NCBI GenBank assembly: GCA_963693315.1
Contig: CAVNZG010001088.1
Span: 1 to 64,000 of the forward strand
Reading direction: 5' to 3'
Origin: Diogma glabrata
Taxonomy: Eukaryota; Arthropoda; Insecta; Diptera; Cylindrotomidae
Length of the DNA: 64,000 bases
In this document: positions 1-13,400 of the stretch, piece after piece
Layout: each line of letters begins with the position of its first letter
Position numbering within the stretch: the stretch's first letter is position 1
Translations under genes and position numbers: made by a program
Notes under the pieces: generated by a model
Databases searched by the model: none
Seen by the model: only the letters and a program-made list of their open reading frames with translations
What the model was told of the DNA's origin: nothing

Positions 1-1
1 A

Positions 2-1858
2 GGACCAGACTACCGAATCGGAACGTGGAACGTGCGCAGCCTGAGCGCTCCTGATGCTCTTATAAGTCTAGAAACAGAGGCTGAGAGGTATAGGATGGAT
101 ATTATTGCTCTACAAGAAATTAGACAGCCGATAATCGGAAAACAAGATTTGGATAGTCACTCTCTATACTGTAGTGGTCATCCTTCTCGAAGAGAATTTG
201 GAACTGGCTTTCTTGTTGGTGCACGCATACAAGAAGCCGTGATGAAATTCATCCCGGTCAGTGAGAGGATCTGCTACCTACGTGTACGCGGTACATATAA
301 CAATATTTCTCTTATTGCCGTGCATGCACCAACTGAAGCTAAGACCGTCGACGAGAAGGATAATTTCTACATAGCACTGGAAGAGGTTATGAAACAAACA
401 CCAACACGCGACTTCATTATGGTTCTTGGTGACTTTAATGGACAGGTTGGAAGAGATATCTCTTATGGAAATGTGGTGGGTCCCAACAGCCTGCATTTGA
501 ATTCGAATGATAATGGTGAGAGAATGACTGAGTTTGCATTATCAAATAATTTGAGAATTGCCAGTACGTTCTTTCCGCATCGATCGATTCATAAGCAGAC
601 TTGGGTCTCACCGAATGGAAATACTCGAAATCAAATTGATCACGTTCTAGTAACAACACGTTTCTTTTCGAGCGTTCTGGATGTGCGATCCTTTAGAGGT
701 GCATACATTGGAAGTGACCACTTCCTTGTATGTGCAACGATAAGGTTCCACTTCCCGAATCCAGGCATTCCAAAATTCAATCAACGGAAACGTTTTAACA
801 TCTCAACATTAAAGAATGCTGAAACAGAAGAGAGATATCAAATCCATATTGCCGAAACATTGGAGAAATCAGAAACCATTAATGGAGACGTCGATAAGTC
901 ATGGTATTTGCTCAAAGATGCTGTTTTAAGCGCTGCTGAGGGAATACTTGGACGACCAGAGAACCACTCCCAGAAGCCATGGATGGATCAAGCATGCCTT
1001 GATGCTATTCAATACAAAAGAGATCTGAAGTGTCTACAAGGACGCAACACCAGGTCCACGAAGGAGAATTATAAACTGGCAAGACAAGCCGTTACAAAGC
1101 TATGTAGACGAACGAAGAGAGAATGGTGGAAGAGACAGTGTGAGGAGATTGAAAGCTTCAATAAGGAACATCAATCGCGTAATTTCTTTCAACAGGTTAA
1201 AACCTTAAAGAAGGGCCCTCAAACTAGATCGACTGCTATTCAAAACGAAAATGGGGAGCTACAAGTAGACCTTAAAAATATTTTAGATACTTGGGCCGCT
1301 TATTTTGAGAATCTTCTCAACTTAAGTGACCAGCAACAAGTCGGGCGACGAGCTAAGCTTATTCGTGCGTCAAAGGTACATGTAGAAGAACCCACCAGAG
1401 AGGAATTCGATGCGGCGCTGTCAAAATTAAAATGCAATAAAGCACCTGGTATCGACGATATAACATCCGAAATGATTGTACATGGTGGCGAAACTCTATC
1501 CTCAAGATTGTTTGAACTTGTTCAAATGATCTGGAGGACTGAAACCATGCCACAGGACTGGAACAAAGCTATGCTGATACCAATCCATAAAAAAGGTAAT
1601 CGCCTACAATGTGCAAACTACAGAGGAATCGCCCTCCTCTGCACAGCATATAAGATCTTTTCCTACATTTTGCTATCCAAAATCAATCCTTTTGCTGAAC
1701 AACTGTTTGGAGAATATCAGTGTGGTTTCCGGCGGGGCCGAGGTACCACCGATGCACTTTTCTCGATAAGGATGATTTTGGAAAAGTGTCGAGAGTTCAA
1801 CATACCTGTGCACCAACTTTTCATTGATTTCAGGCAGGCCAGTTTCGTGAAAGTATAA
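2..1858 (+). CDS. RTE-like non-LTR retrotransposon ORF, 5' partial and 3' truncated (endonuclease + start of reverse transcriptase)
   Basis: The frame is open from base 2, so the true start lies outside the window. The first ~230 residues form an APE-type endonuclease: TWNVRSL at the start, ALQEI (metal-binding Glu), LGDFNGQVG, NQIDHVLV and the terminal GSDHFLV with its catalytic His. A basic linker follows, then the N-terminal half of a reverse transcriptase: KAPGIDDI, YRGIALLCTAYKIF, GFRRGRGTTDALF and LFIDFRQA, the start of the first Asp motif. At 1840 the frame runs into a foldback element and stops at 1858, so the YxDD box, thumb and C-terminus are missing. Intact ORFs of this family run to roughly 900-1000 residues. 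The motif set fits RTE-like elements of insects. This copy cannot be active. A C-terminal fragment of the same type lies at 28815-29310 on the other strand. Confidence 0.9.
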   Translation, partial: GPDYRIGTWNVRSLSAPDALISLETEAERYRMDIIALQEIRQPIIGKQDLDSHSLYCSGHPSRREFGTGFLVGARIQEAVMKFIPVSERICYLRVRGTYNNISLIAVHAPTEAKTVDEKDNFYIALEEVMKQTPTRDFIMVLGDFNGQVGRDISYGNVVGPNSLHLNSNDNGERMTEFALSNNLRIASTFFPHRSIHKQTWVSPNGNTRNQIDHVLVTTRFFSSVLDVRSFRGAYIGSDHFLVCATIRFHFPNPGIPKFNQRKRFNISTLKNAETEERYQIHIAETLEKSETINGDVDKSWYLLKDAVLSAAEGILGRPENHSQKPWMDQACLDAIQYKRDLKCLQGRNTRSTKENYKLARQAVTKLCRRTKREWWKRQCEEIESFNKEHQSRNFFQQVKTLKKGPQTRSTAIQNENGELQVDLKNILDTWAAYFENLLNLSDQQQVGRRAKLIRASKVHVEEPTREEFDAALSKLKCNKAPGIDDITSEMIVHGGETLSSRLFELVQMIWRTETMPQDWNKAMLIPIHKKGNRLQCANYRGIALLCTAYKIFSYILLSKINPFAEQLFGEYQCGFRRGRGTTDALFSIRMILEKCREFNIPVHQLFIDFRQASFVKV

Positions 1859-2104
1859 AAGGTAATTTTTTTATATATTCTTCGGGATAGTATAGAAGTC
1901 ACGTCACCCATTGCCAGACACTTACTATCGTGGCGAACCCCTGCCAGACACCCTTAAACTTTATCAATTTGTTAAAGTTTAAGGGTGTCTGTGGGGGGGG
2001 GGGGGGGTTACCACGATAGAAAGTGTCTGGCAATGGGTGACGTGACTTCTAATACTATCCCGAAGAATATATAAAAAAACTACCTTTTGTACTTTCACGA
2101 AACT
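1841..2104. repeat. Foldback MITE inserted in the LINE
   Basis: Nearly perfect inverted arms of about 95 bp start with agtttcgtgaaagta and end with tactttcacgaaact. Inside sits a second hairpin (cacccttaaacttt / aaagtttaagggtg) and a G run of about 17 at 1991-2008. It begins exactly where the reverse transcriptase frame fails. No convincing target-site duplication is visible, so its superfamily is undecided. Confidence 0.85.
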
Positions 2105-3018
2105 TTGGAGGCCCCCTTTGTTAAATGCTCCCTGCTAAAGCCACCATGATGTAAACTTCAAATGTCGCCAAGGGGGTATGTGCAGAGACACTTTCAGCTT
2201 TTATAAAATAACGAAGGTCTGGCCGTCGCGGGCTCTTGCTCTATAAGGTTTTCATCAGTTTTGTTTGATTAAACGTACGAAAAGGCTTTTTTGTTTTACA
2301 TTTTATTGCTTTTTCCATTTACTCAAAAACCAGAGATCAGTCTTCGAAACAATCAATTTATTTGGAATAAGTCTGCGCATACTCTCGACTATAGTTTCAG
2401 AAAAATTATACATAGCCATGTCTAGGTCTTGACCACTTAAACAGTAACGTTTTTAAGAAAACCATTTGAAAAAGCTTTTATGTCCTTGTTAATTCGCTGC
2501 TTTGAAGTCCCGAGCATGACGAAGATTCGATTTAAATTGTGTAGGAGTTTGTACATTTAGTGAAGATCAATTTAATGTCTGAACCACATAAAGGCTCTGA
2601 TTTTTAATTGCACCAAATATTGATCGTTTGACATATATTTCGTGTTTTTGTTTTGGAGTTTTCTGAAAACGTATGGATGAACTTAATAAATTATTTAATC
2701 AATTTGATTATTTTTTATTTATTTTTTGATTTATTTATTTTTTTTTGAATTGCAATTTAATTAAATCTCGCAAATGGCAAATAAAGCTACTACTGCTTTA
2801 AAAAATTTGCTATGCGTTTTACGTTTCCATATTTGGTTTTTTTCAAAACAAATTAAACAGATTAATAATATTATTAATCTATTAATAGTTGCGTCAACGA
2901 AACCTTTTGGTAAGCAGTCCTCAAGAACAGCTCCGATTTTGATAATGTTATTTTTCTAAATTTTGTTGTTTCTTAATTTTATTTAAAATCAAAAACCTTT
3001 CAGAGCGAATATCTGTAA

Positions 3019-3312
3019 TATTTAAGTATTTAGGCATAAAATACATTTTTACACTGTCCGTTCAGAAAAAAGAGACATTTATGTTATTTTTTTGTAGTTA
3101 TTGTATAAATAGTTTTAAATTATATGTCAACATATTAATAAATGTTATGCTGATAACTTAATTTTTGGTCAAAAAATGAGTTACGAATATAAGATGATAT
3201 AATAACAATTGATGGACATTTTTAGATTGATAGATGTCGGTGGATTAAGAAAACCCAATTTTAAATTAATAATATACCTGCAAAAAATAAAACAAAGAAC
3301 ACAAGAATGAAT
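3019..3312. repeat. Direct repeat copy 1 (~295 bp)
   Basis: It starts at tttaagtatttaggcataaa and ends at aacacaagaatgaat. It is nearly identical to 3616-3915 in the same orientation, with scattered substitutions and a small indel. A shared 'atttcagagcg' just upstream of both suggests the duplicated unit was slightly larger. Confidence 0.85.
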
Positions 3313-3615
3313 CTAATAAAACAATAAAACCCTTACAGATATTTCAAAAATTTTTTTAAAATATTGTCGCAAACGAAAAGTAATCCTAAATAATAACAAT
3401 TTTTATTGTGGGTACAGAATGAGTGGATATCCTTCGGTTATAAATAGTTTAGGTGATTGATTTATTTATTACTTGTTATTAGGCGGTCTTTTAATTTGAT
3501 GTTTGCTTCCTTATTGTCTATCAGGATACCAGGGTTTAATTGATTCGTTTTTCAATGAAAAAAGATTTCAGAGCGGGGATGTAACTATTTATATTGTTTA
3601 AACAACATCTATAAT

Positions 3616-3915
3616 TTTTAAGTATTTAGGCATAAAATACATTTTTACACTATCCGTTCAGAAAAAAGAGATATTTATGTTATTTTTTGTAGTTATTGTA
3701 TAAACAGTTTTAAATTATATGTCAACATATTAATAAATGTTATAATGTTATGCTGATAACTTACTTTTTGGTCAAAAAATAAGTTACGAATATAAGATGA
3801 CATAATAACAATTGATGGACATTTTTAGATAGATAGATGTTGGTGGATTAAGAAAACCCCATTTTAAATTAATAATATACCTGCAAAAAATAAAACAAAG
3901 AACACAAGAATGAAT
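3616..3915. repeat. Direct repeat copy 2 (~300 bp)
   Basis: Partner of 3019-3312, offset by about 597 bp. It differs by a short ataatgtt duplication and scattered substitutions. It may be two copies of a dispersed repeat or a local duplication. Confidence 0.85.
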
Positions 3916-4344
3916 GTAATGGGTCCACACCTACAAATTTTTTTGGCGAACGCGTGCGTCGCAAAAATTTTCGCCGCAAAAATATTTTATCACACAAATA
4001 TTTATTCACGTAAATTTTTACGTCACTCCGCTCAAGCCATTCGTGAAAACCAGAAAAGGTTATATTAATTTTCTGAATTGTTTGTTTTTGTCTCGCATTT
4101 GTCTCGCGTATGTACGATCTGATTATTGCAATATGTGACCAAAAAGATCTGTCTGACATCCAGGAACATATCTCCTACATATTTGAATACTGGCAACTAT
4201 AAAGTAGGATGGGTGGAAAACTTTGCCTCAGGTGTGTGATATCGTCAAATGACATGCAGATATATATCAAAGCCAGCCTCATAAAGTTTTCAACGCACAC
4301 TCAAAACTTCTGCGAAACATCTTTCATGACCATGTAAACTCACA

Positions 4345-4410
4345 ATGTCCGCAACATTAATTCAACCAGTCCTTACCTTCGGAAGTGAAAGCTGGACACT
4401 GACTACCACC
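4345..4410 (+). pseudogene. Short RTE-type LINE C-terminal fragment
   Basis: The translation contains [21 protein letters not shown], which matches the 'LIRPVVxYGSxTWTLT' block near the C-terminus of RTE-like ORFs; the same block occurs at 29210-29265 on the minus strand. The match stops shortly before a long (TA)n tract. The piece is only about 22 codons, so the call rests on one motif. Confidence 0.5.
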
Positions 4411-4439
4411 GATTGTAGAATTCTATCAAAGATCAATAT

Positions 4440-4786
<347 letters not shown>

Positions 4787-5730
4787 ACTAGCGGGACCCG
4801 GCGTGCTTTGCTACACCTATAAATAAAGTTTGTGTGTATACATTTTGTTGACGTAGTAGCAATAACTTCAAAGAGTAGTAATGAGAAATGATTTTCTATT
4901 TTTTTTTTTAAATATGAATGTAAAAGGATCAGCACTCTAGTTGATCAGCAAAATATAAAAAATTAGTATTATATATAAAACAAAGGATATATTAAAATAC
5001 GCGATCAAATAAGTTTTCATGTGTGTAAGGTTTCAGGTGTGTCTCTATATTGAACATTATACGGAACAAATATAGATTCAAAAATGTTCACAGTGTTCGT
5101 GCCGTTTAGTATATCGCTTTCTTTACTGGTAGGTTATTAAAAAAGTTACAAAAAAATTGTAATCGTGATGTCATTCAATGGTCAGCAAGGGCAGTTAGAA
5201 TAGTGACAATACATTCGATGAAAGTGAACACAAACACATTTACAAATTTAAACATACACACATTAATTTTTATAAATAGAAGATAATGATGCAAAAACAA
5301 TTAAAATTTTATTTTGGAGTCTTGTATTAAATTTCTTGGCAGTACTACGTGTGAATTCATAGATGAGAAAATATTTCTATATAGTCAACATTCTGAGTCA
5401 TTGTAGTCATTATTGATTGTTGCAATCAATGCGAAACTAATATCTGACAAACGGTCAATATATAGTTTTTGTGAGTGATTAAGCTTAAAGTAATTGTTGA
5501 AAGTAATATTCCCGACAATAAGTAATTATTGTCGGGTCGGGATTGAACTTATACTTATCAGAGACATCATTCCGACAGACGTTGTCCTGCATAATATTTC
5601 AAGCGATTAGGATATTAAACAAAGTATGAAATGAAAGATAAATAATATAATAATTTCATTATTCTTTATTTTGAAATAACATCAATTTTTCTAAAAACAA
5701 TTCGTTATAATCAATATTGTTTGTTTAATT

Positions 5731-6410
5731 TTATCTTAATGCAAGTTGATGAACAATATTTTTAGTCAATTCCTGAGGAGTATAAATGCATAAGTTTGAT
5801 GGTTTTCAACCGCGAGAACACGCCACATATAATTGACCATGTGAAAAGACCGGATTTTCTAGATCCAACCCACAAATCGACATTGTTTGACCTTGTGACT
5901 TATTAATAGTCATGGCAAACTCCAAACGAATTGGAAATTGCAGACGTCTGAATGGAACGGGTTAGTCTGAAGGGATCATTTGGATTCGTGGCAGAAGAAC
6001 AACTCCACCTTCAAATTAGCCGTTCAAAATTGTAGCTTCAAGAACATTGCCCAAAGTTTTTTTTATGACTAATCTTGTAGCGTTGCATAGCTTAGGTGGA
6101 TTTAAATTCCGAAGCAAAATTATTGGTGAGCCAATTTTTAATCGCAAGTTATGTGGTGGCATTCCTGGTAAATCCAGCGAATTAAAAAGTTCAACAGGAT
6201 AGTTTACTGCTTCGTCAGGATCGGTAGCAGTGTCGATCGATTTGAACAATATCCCATTGCCGGGTAATGACTGTTGTATTTTGAAGTTAATAGCGTCAAC
6301 ATCGATATTTTTGCGGCTATAATAGCTCGTTCACGAAGCCACGCATGATCAATATAATTAGTAGCGCCATCTGCCGGGTTGATTTGTGAATCTAAATCGT
6401 CCGGCGCCAT
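5731..6410 (-). pseudogene. Helitron-type PIF1-like helicase, decayed C-terminal part
   Basis: On the minus strand the pieces read in order: YIDHAWLRERAIIAAK, then [115 protein letters not shown], and finally IYTPQELTKNIVHQLALR before a natural stop at 5731-5733. This is the characteristic end of the helicase domain of Helitron Rep/Helicase proteins, including the helicase motif around TINKSQGQ. Frameshifts near 6210-6250 and in-frame stops (for example TGA where VACSR is normally followed by VGKP) show that it is dead. The Rep/HUH part and the N-terminal helicase motifs are absent. Confidence 0.88.
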
Positions 6411-7000
6411 CTGCCGGGTTGATTTGTGAATCTAAATCGTCCAAGACCCAAACACATACAAAAAAATTCATTAAAATCGGTCCAGCCGTTTAGGAGGAGT
6501 TCGGTGACAATACCGACTGCAGCGCCTCTGCCGGGCTGATTTATAAATTTAAACCATTCGGGGCGCCACCCAAACGCACACAAAAAAATTCATTAAAATC
6601 TGTCCAGCCGTTTAGGAGGAGTTTAGTGGCAATACCCACTGCAGCGCCTTTGCCGGGCTGATTTATAAATTTTAACCATTTGGGGTGCCACCCAAACGCA
6701 CACAAAAAAATTCATTCAAATCGGTCCAGCCGTTTAGGAGGAGTTCAGTGACAATACCGACTGCAGCGCCTTTGCCGGGCTGATTTATAAATTAAAACCA
6801 TTTGGGGTGCTACCCAAACGCACACAAAAAAATTCATTAAAATCTGTCCAGCTGTTTAGGAGGAGTTTAGTGACAATACCGACTGCAGCGCCTCTGCCGG
6901 GCTGATTTATGAATTTAAACCATTTGGAAAGCCACCCAAACGCACACAAAAAAATTCATTCAAATCGGTCCAGCCGCTTAGTAGGAGTTCACAGTCATAC
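6365..7000. repeat. 122-bp tandem array (about 5 units)
   Basis: The core 'tgccgggctgattta' recurs at about 6371, 6411, 6528, 6650, 6772 and 6894. The first step is a 40-bp partial unit; later steps are 117-122 bp. Each unit carries 'ggtccagccgtttaggagga' and 'acccaaacgcacacaaaaaa'. It lies directly upstream of the helicase remnant in that gene's orientation. Confidence 0.85.
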
Positions 7001-7028
7001 ACACGTACAGTAGAATTATATATATCAA

Positions 7029-7416
<388 letters not shown>

Positions 7417-7715
7417 TATACACATGGACAGGAAAGCGAATTCTAGTTGTCATAGCTCAAAATATGAAAGGTCTATAATTATAAAACGGGGTACGACCAA
7501 ACAAAAAAAACTAGTGACCTTTCCTCACCAAACAATTATTTATCTAAAAAAAATAAAACCAATTGATTTACGGGATGCAGGAAGGGGTTACAGCAACCGG
7601 ATTCTAGCCCCCCAAAAATTCAAAATTTGAAAATTCTCTAAAACGGCATACGACCAAACAAAAAAATCTAGTGACCTTTCCTGACCTAATGATTTTCCAT
7701 CTAAAAAAATATTGC
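7417..7715. repeat. First (isolated) monomer of the ~314-bp satellite
   Basis: It contains both halves of the satellite unit (acgaccaaac...tagtgacctttcctcacc and ...tagtgacctttcctgacc). It breaks off inside 'ttccatctaaaaaaata', where the main array resumes at 10418. This shows that the array once continued across 7716-10417. Confidence 0.85.
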
Positions 7716-8183
7716 GACGCTGATGCATAGGCTGACTTCACCACAGCTCTGGAAACATAGTGTTCTGGATATATAATGAGCTAATATCCATAAAATACTT
7801 TAATTAAAAGCTAACCAATATTATGGACTTCGTAGTTCTAATAATAAAAATATTAAAGCAGGCAGTAGTATCCCAACAAACATAAATTCTGTTGTACGAG
7901 AAAAAGTAAAAAAAATTTTATCAGAAGTGACAAAGCGGAAGTTAGGATGCAGAACTGTTGTAAACCGTACTAAATGTGTATGTACCAAATTTCATCCAAC
8001 TCGATTATCAGGTACAGAAGCTATTGAGCTTCCAAAATAACAGGTGCTTGGAGGACCCCCTACCACTTTGTTCACTATCACTAAAAAAACTAATCAGTTC
8101 CTTGCCATACATATTTGCATCTTTTTGCAAAGTGTAATCAAAATTACTTAACGAACGAATGTTGTATGCTTCCAACAAACACT

Positions 8184-9990
8184 AATTGGAACCCTATTCC
8201 ATAAGTTTCATCATAATCACTTGGTTATTGTAGGCTGTAGTGTGCATAAAGACACTGACAAAACTTTAAAAAAGTACAAAAAATTTTTTTTACCGGAAGT
8301 AAAAAACCGGAAGTTGGGATGCAGAACTATTTTAAACCGTACTACATACTCATGTACCAAGTTTCATCCAATTCGCTTATCAGGTACAGAAGTTATAGAG
8401 CTTTCAAAAAAACAGGTGCTCCAGGTACCCCCCACCACTTTGTTCACTATCGCTCAAAAACTAATCAGTTCTTTGCCATACATGTTTGCATCTTTTTCCA
8501 AAGTGTCATCAAAATTCGTTCACGAACGAATGCTGTGTGCTCCCAACAAACATTGAAAAAAGTGTGACACATTAAACAGGTGTTCGGGAGGACCCCCACC
8601 ACTTATTCCAATATTATCCAAAAACTAATCAGTTCTTTGTTACTTAAGTTTCCATCTTTTTCCAAAGTGTCATTAAAATTGAATAATGAATGAAGTCTGT
8701 ATGCTCCCAACAAACTTAAAAAACAAAGTGTGAAAAGTCAGCATTTGTATGGTAGACCCCCCACCACTTTGATCAATGTGTCCCAAAACATGATAATTAT
8801 CTTTTCACCCTAATTGGAACCCTATTCCATAAGTTTCATCATAATCACTTCATTATTGTAGGCTGTAGTGTGCATAAAGACACTGAAAAAACTTCAAAAA
8901 AGTACAAAAAAATTTTTTTTACCGGAAGTGAAAAACCGGAAGTTGGGATGCAGAACTATTTTAAACCGTACTACATACTCATGTACCAAGTTTCATCCAA
9001 TTCGCTTATCACGTACAGAAGTTATAGAGCTTTCAAAAAAACAGGTGCTCCAGGGACCCCCCACCACTTTGTTCACTATCGCTCAAAAACTAATCAGTTC
9101 TTTGCCATACATGTTTGCATCTTTTTCCAAAGTGTCATCAAAATTCGTTCACGGACGAATGCTGTGTGCTCCCAACAAACATTGAAAAAAGTGTGACACA
9201 TTAAACAGGTGTTCGGGAGGACCCCCACCACTTATTCCAATATTATCCAAAAACTAATCAGTTCTTTGTTACTTAAGTTTCCATCTTTTTCCAAAGTGTC
9301 ATTAAAATTGAATAATGAATGAAGTCTGTATGCTCCCAACAAACTTAAAAAACAAAGTGTGAAAAGTCAGCATTTGTATGGTAGACCCCCCACCACTTTG
9401 ATCAATGTGTCCCAAAACATGATAATTATCTTTTCACCCTAATTGGAACCCTATTCCATAAGTTTCATCATAATCACTTCATTATTGTAGGCTGTAGTGT
9501 GCATAAAGACACTGAAAAAACTTCAAAAAAGTACAAAAAAATTTTTTTTACCGGAAGTGAAAAACCGGAAGTTGGGATGCAGAACTATTTTAAACCGTAC
9601 TACATACTCATGTACCAAGTTTCATCCAATTCGCTTATCGGGTACAGAAGTTATAGAGCTTTCAAAAAAACAGGTGCTCCAGGGACCCCCCACCACTTTG
9701 TTCACTATCGCTCAAAAACTAATCAGTTCTTTGTCATACATGTTTGCATCTTTTTCCAAAGTGTCATCAAAATTCATTCACGAATGAATGTTTTATGCTC
9801 CCAACAAACATAAAAACTTTGTGGAAAAAACCACCTGTTGTATGGTGGACCCCCCAACCCTTTATCCAATGTGCTCCAAAAGCTGATAAAATCTTTCTCA
9901 TGTTATTTAAAAGCTTTTCGCAACGTTTCATGAAAATCGATTGGTAATTGTAGGCTACAGTAGGGATAAACACCTGAAAAAAAAACTTTT
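8184..9990. repeat. 629-bp tandem repeat, about 2.9 units
   Basis: The anchor aattggaaccctattcc is at 8184, 8812 and 9441, giving periods of 628 and 629. The first two units are nearly identical; the third diverges after about 9790. Each contains accggaagt, aaaccggaag and two 'acccccaccac' blocks, so the unit itself has internal sub-repeats. Confidence 0.9.
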
Positions 9991-10230
9991 TAACCGGAAG
10001 TGACAAACCGGAAATTGGTATGCAGAAGTATTGGAGAAGTATTAAAACCTTATATACTAAGTTTCAATAAGATCATAGCTCGGGATCAGAAGTTATTCAA
10101 GATTTAAACTTAGAGGTGTTCGGAAGACCCCCCGCCATTTTGTCCAAATTTAAAATGAATCCAGATCTTCTATTTTCAAGTGAACTTGTATCATTTGCCA
10201 AAGTTTCATCAAGATCCTATGCAGAAAACT

Positions 10231-10275
10231 CACCCACCCACCCACCCACCCACCCACCAACCCACCCACACACAG
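10231..10275. repeat. (CCCA)n simple repeat
   Basis: About ten CCCA/CCAA tetramers followed by cacacagacgtac near the right end of the inserted element. It is C-rich on this strand and G-rich on the other, in an otherwise AT-rich window. Confidence 0.9.
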
Positions 10276-10417
10276 ACGTACACCAAAATTTTTATTGGCT
10301 ATTTGGATAGAGGATGGTCCAAAACAAAAGAAAAAACAAAATTTGGGGTATGTAAGATTTTTTTTTTTCACGATAGATTGCATTACTTCACACAATTTAA
10401 AATTGTGGTGAAGTAAA

Positions 10418-13400
10418 AAATAAAAAAATTGGATTTCGAGCGTATGTGGGGACAGAAAAGCAAATTCTAGTTCTCAAAGCTAAAAACTGGAGAAGTCTAT
10501 AATTATACAACGGGGTACGACCAAACAAAAAAAACTAGTGACCTTTCCTCACTTAATTATTATTAATCTAACAAAAATAAAACCAACTGATTTACGGCAT
10601 GTAGGAAGGGGTTACTGCAAGTGGATTCTAGCCCCCCCAAAATTCAAAATTCGAAAATTGTCTAAAACGGCATACGACCAAACAAAAAAATCTAGTGACC
10701 TTTCCTGACCTAATGATTTTCCATCTAAAAAAAATAAAAAATTTGGATTTCAAGCGTATGTGGGGACAGGAAAGCAAATTCTAGTTCTCAAAGTTCAAAA
10801 CTGGAGAAGTCTATAATTATACAACGGGGTACGACCAAACGAAAAAAACTAGTGACCTTTCCTCACCTAACCATTATTAATCTAACAAAAATAAAACCAT
10901 TTGATTAACGGCATGTAGGAAGGGGTTACAGCAAGTGGATTCTAGCCCCCTCCCCCCCCCCCTCAAATTCAAAATTTGAAAATTCTCTAAAACGGCATAC
11001 GACCAAACAAAAAAATCTGGTGACCTTTCCTGACCTAATGATTTTCCATCTAAAAAAAATAAAAAATTTGGATTTCGAGCGTATGTGGGGACAGGAAAGC
11101 AAATTCTAGTTCTCAAAGCTCAAAACTGGAGAAGTCTATAATTATACAACGGGGTACGACCAAACGAAAAAAACTAGTGACCTTTCCTCACCTAGCCATT
11201 ATTAATCTAACAAAAAAAAAACCAACTGATTTACTGCATGTAGGAAGGGGTTACAGCAAGTGGATTCTAGCCCCCTCAAATTCAAAATTTGAAAATTCTC
11301 TAAAACGGCATACGACCAAACAAAAAAATCTAGTGACCTTTCCTGACCTAATGATTTTCCATCTAAAAAAAATAAAAAATTTGGATTTCGAGCGTATGTG
11401 GGGACAGGAAAGCAAATTCTAGTTCTCAAAGCTCAAAACTGGAGAAGTCTATAATTATACAACGGGGTACGACCAAACGAACAAAACTAGTAACCTTTCC
11501 TCACCTAACCATTATTATTCTAACAAAAATAAAACCAACTGATTTACTGCATGTAGGAAGGGGTTACAGCAAGTGGGTTCTAGCCCCCCCAAAATTCAAA
11601 ATTTGAAAATTCTCTAAAACGGCATACGACCAAACAAAAAAATCTAGTGACCTTTCCTGACCTAATGATTTTCCATCTAAAAAAAATAAAAAATTTGGAT
11701 TTCGAGCGTATGTGGGGACAGGAAAGCAAATTCTAGTTCTCAAAGCTCAAAACTGGAGAAGTCTATAATTATACAACGGGGTACGACCAAACGAAAAAAA
11801 CTAGTGACCTTTCCTCACCTAGCCATTATTAATCTAACAAAAAAAAAACCAACTGATTTACTGCATGTAGGAAGGGGTTACAGCAAGTGGATTCTAGCCC
11901 CCCCAAAATTCAAAATTTGAAAATTCTCTAAAACGGCATACGACCAAACAAAAAAATCTAGTGACCTTTCCTGACCTAATGATTTTCCATCTAAAAAAAA
12001 TAAAAAATTTGGATTTCGAGCGTCTGTGGGGACAGGAAAGCAAATTCTAGTTCTCAAAGCTCAAAACTGGAGAAGTCTATAATTATACAACGGGGTACGA
12101 CCAAACGAAAAAAACTAGTAACCTTTCCTCACCTAACCATTATTATTCTAACAAAAATAAAACCAACTGATTTACTGCATGTAGGAAGGGGTTACAGCAA
12201 GTGGGTTCTAGCCCCCCCAAAATTCAAAATTTGAAAATTCTCTAAAACGGCATACGACCAAACAAAAAAATCTAGTGACCTTTCCTGACCTAATGATTTT
12301 CCATCTAAAAAAAATAAAAAATTTGGATTTCGAGCGTATGTGGGGACAGGAAAGCAAATTCTAGTTCTCAAAGCTCAAAACTGGAGAAGTCTATAATTAT
12401 ACAACGGGGTACGACCAAACGAAAAAAACTAGTGACCTTTCCTCACCTAACTATTATTAATCTAACAAAAATAAAACCATTTGATTTACTGCATGTAGGA
12501 AGGGGTTACAGCAAGTGGATTCTAGCCCCCCCAAAATTTAAAATTTGAAAATTCTCTAAAACGGCATACGACCAAACAAAAAAATCTAGTGACCTTTCCT
12601 GACCTAATGATTTTCCATCTAAAAAAAATAAAAAATTTGGATTTCGAGCGTATGTGGGGACAGGAAAGCAAATTCTAGTTCTCAAAGCTCAAAACTGGAG
12701 AAGTCTATAATTATACAACGGGGTACGACCAAACGAAAAAAACTAGTGACCTTTCCTCACCTAACTATTATTAATCTAACAAAAATAAAACCATTTGATT
12801 TACTGCATGTAGGAAGGGGTTACAGCAAGTGGATTCTAGCCCCCCCAAAATTTAAAATTTGAAAATTCTCTAAAACGGCATACGACCAAACAAAAAAATC
12901 TAGTGACCTTTTCTGACCTAATGATTTTCCATCTAAAAAAAATAAAAAATTTGGATTTCGAGCGTATGTGGGGACAGGAAAGCAAATTCTAGTTCTCAAA
13001 GCTCAAAACTGGAGAAGTCTATAATTATACAACGGGGTACGACCAAACAAAAAAAACTAGTGACCTTTCCTCACCTAGCCATTATTAATCTAACAAAAAT
13101 AAAACCAACTGATTTACTGCATGTAGGAAGGGGTTACAGCAAGTGGATTCTAGCCCCCCCAAAATTCAAAATTTGAAAATTCTCTAAAACGGCATACGAC
13201 CAAACAAAAAAATCTAGTGACCTTTCCTGACCTAATGATTTTCCATCTAAAAAAAATAAAAAATTTGGATTTCGAGCGTATGTGGGGACAGGAAAGCAAA
13301 TTCTAGTTCTCAAAGCTCAAAACTGGAGAAGTCTATAATTATACAACGGGGTAGGAACAAACAAAAAAAACTAGTGACCTTTCCTCACCTAGCCATTATT

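Larger units (their letters stand above)
2105..4344. other. AT-rich noncoding stretch
   Basis: No coding sequence is recognised. The LINE reading frame does not resume on the far side of the foldback element. The only internal structure seen is a direct duplication (3019-3312 and 3616-3915). The 96-codon minus frame at 3869-4159 has no recognisable motif. Confidence 0.6.
7716..10417. mobile_element. 2.7-kb repeat-bearing element inserted in the satellite array
   Basis: It interrupts a satellite monomer. Near the left edge is gacttcaccacag and near the right edge is ttgtggtgaagt, a short inverted pair. The interior is built of 629-bp tandem units (8184-9990), a diverged preceding unit (7860-8183) and a (CCCA)n run near the right end. 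Reading frames of 60-110 codons recur in each unit in two frames, but they encode nothing recognisable and come from the repetition. The class is unknown. Confidence 0.6.

Noticed and set aside
8221..9813. Repeated 82-111-codon frames in two registers in the 629-bp units
   Set aside because: They occur in overlapping frames of a tandem repeat, carry no motif and begin at different ATGs. Interpreted as repeat by-products.
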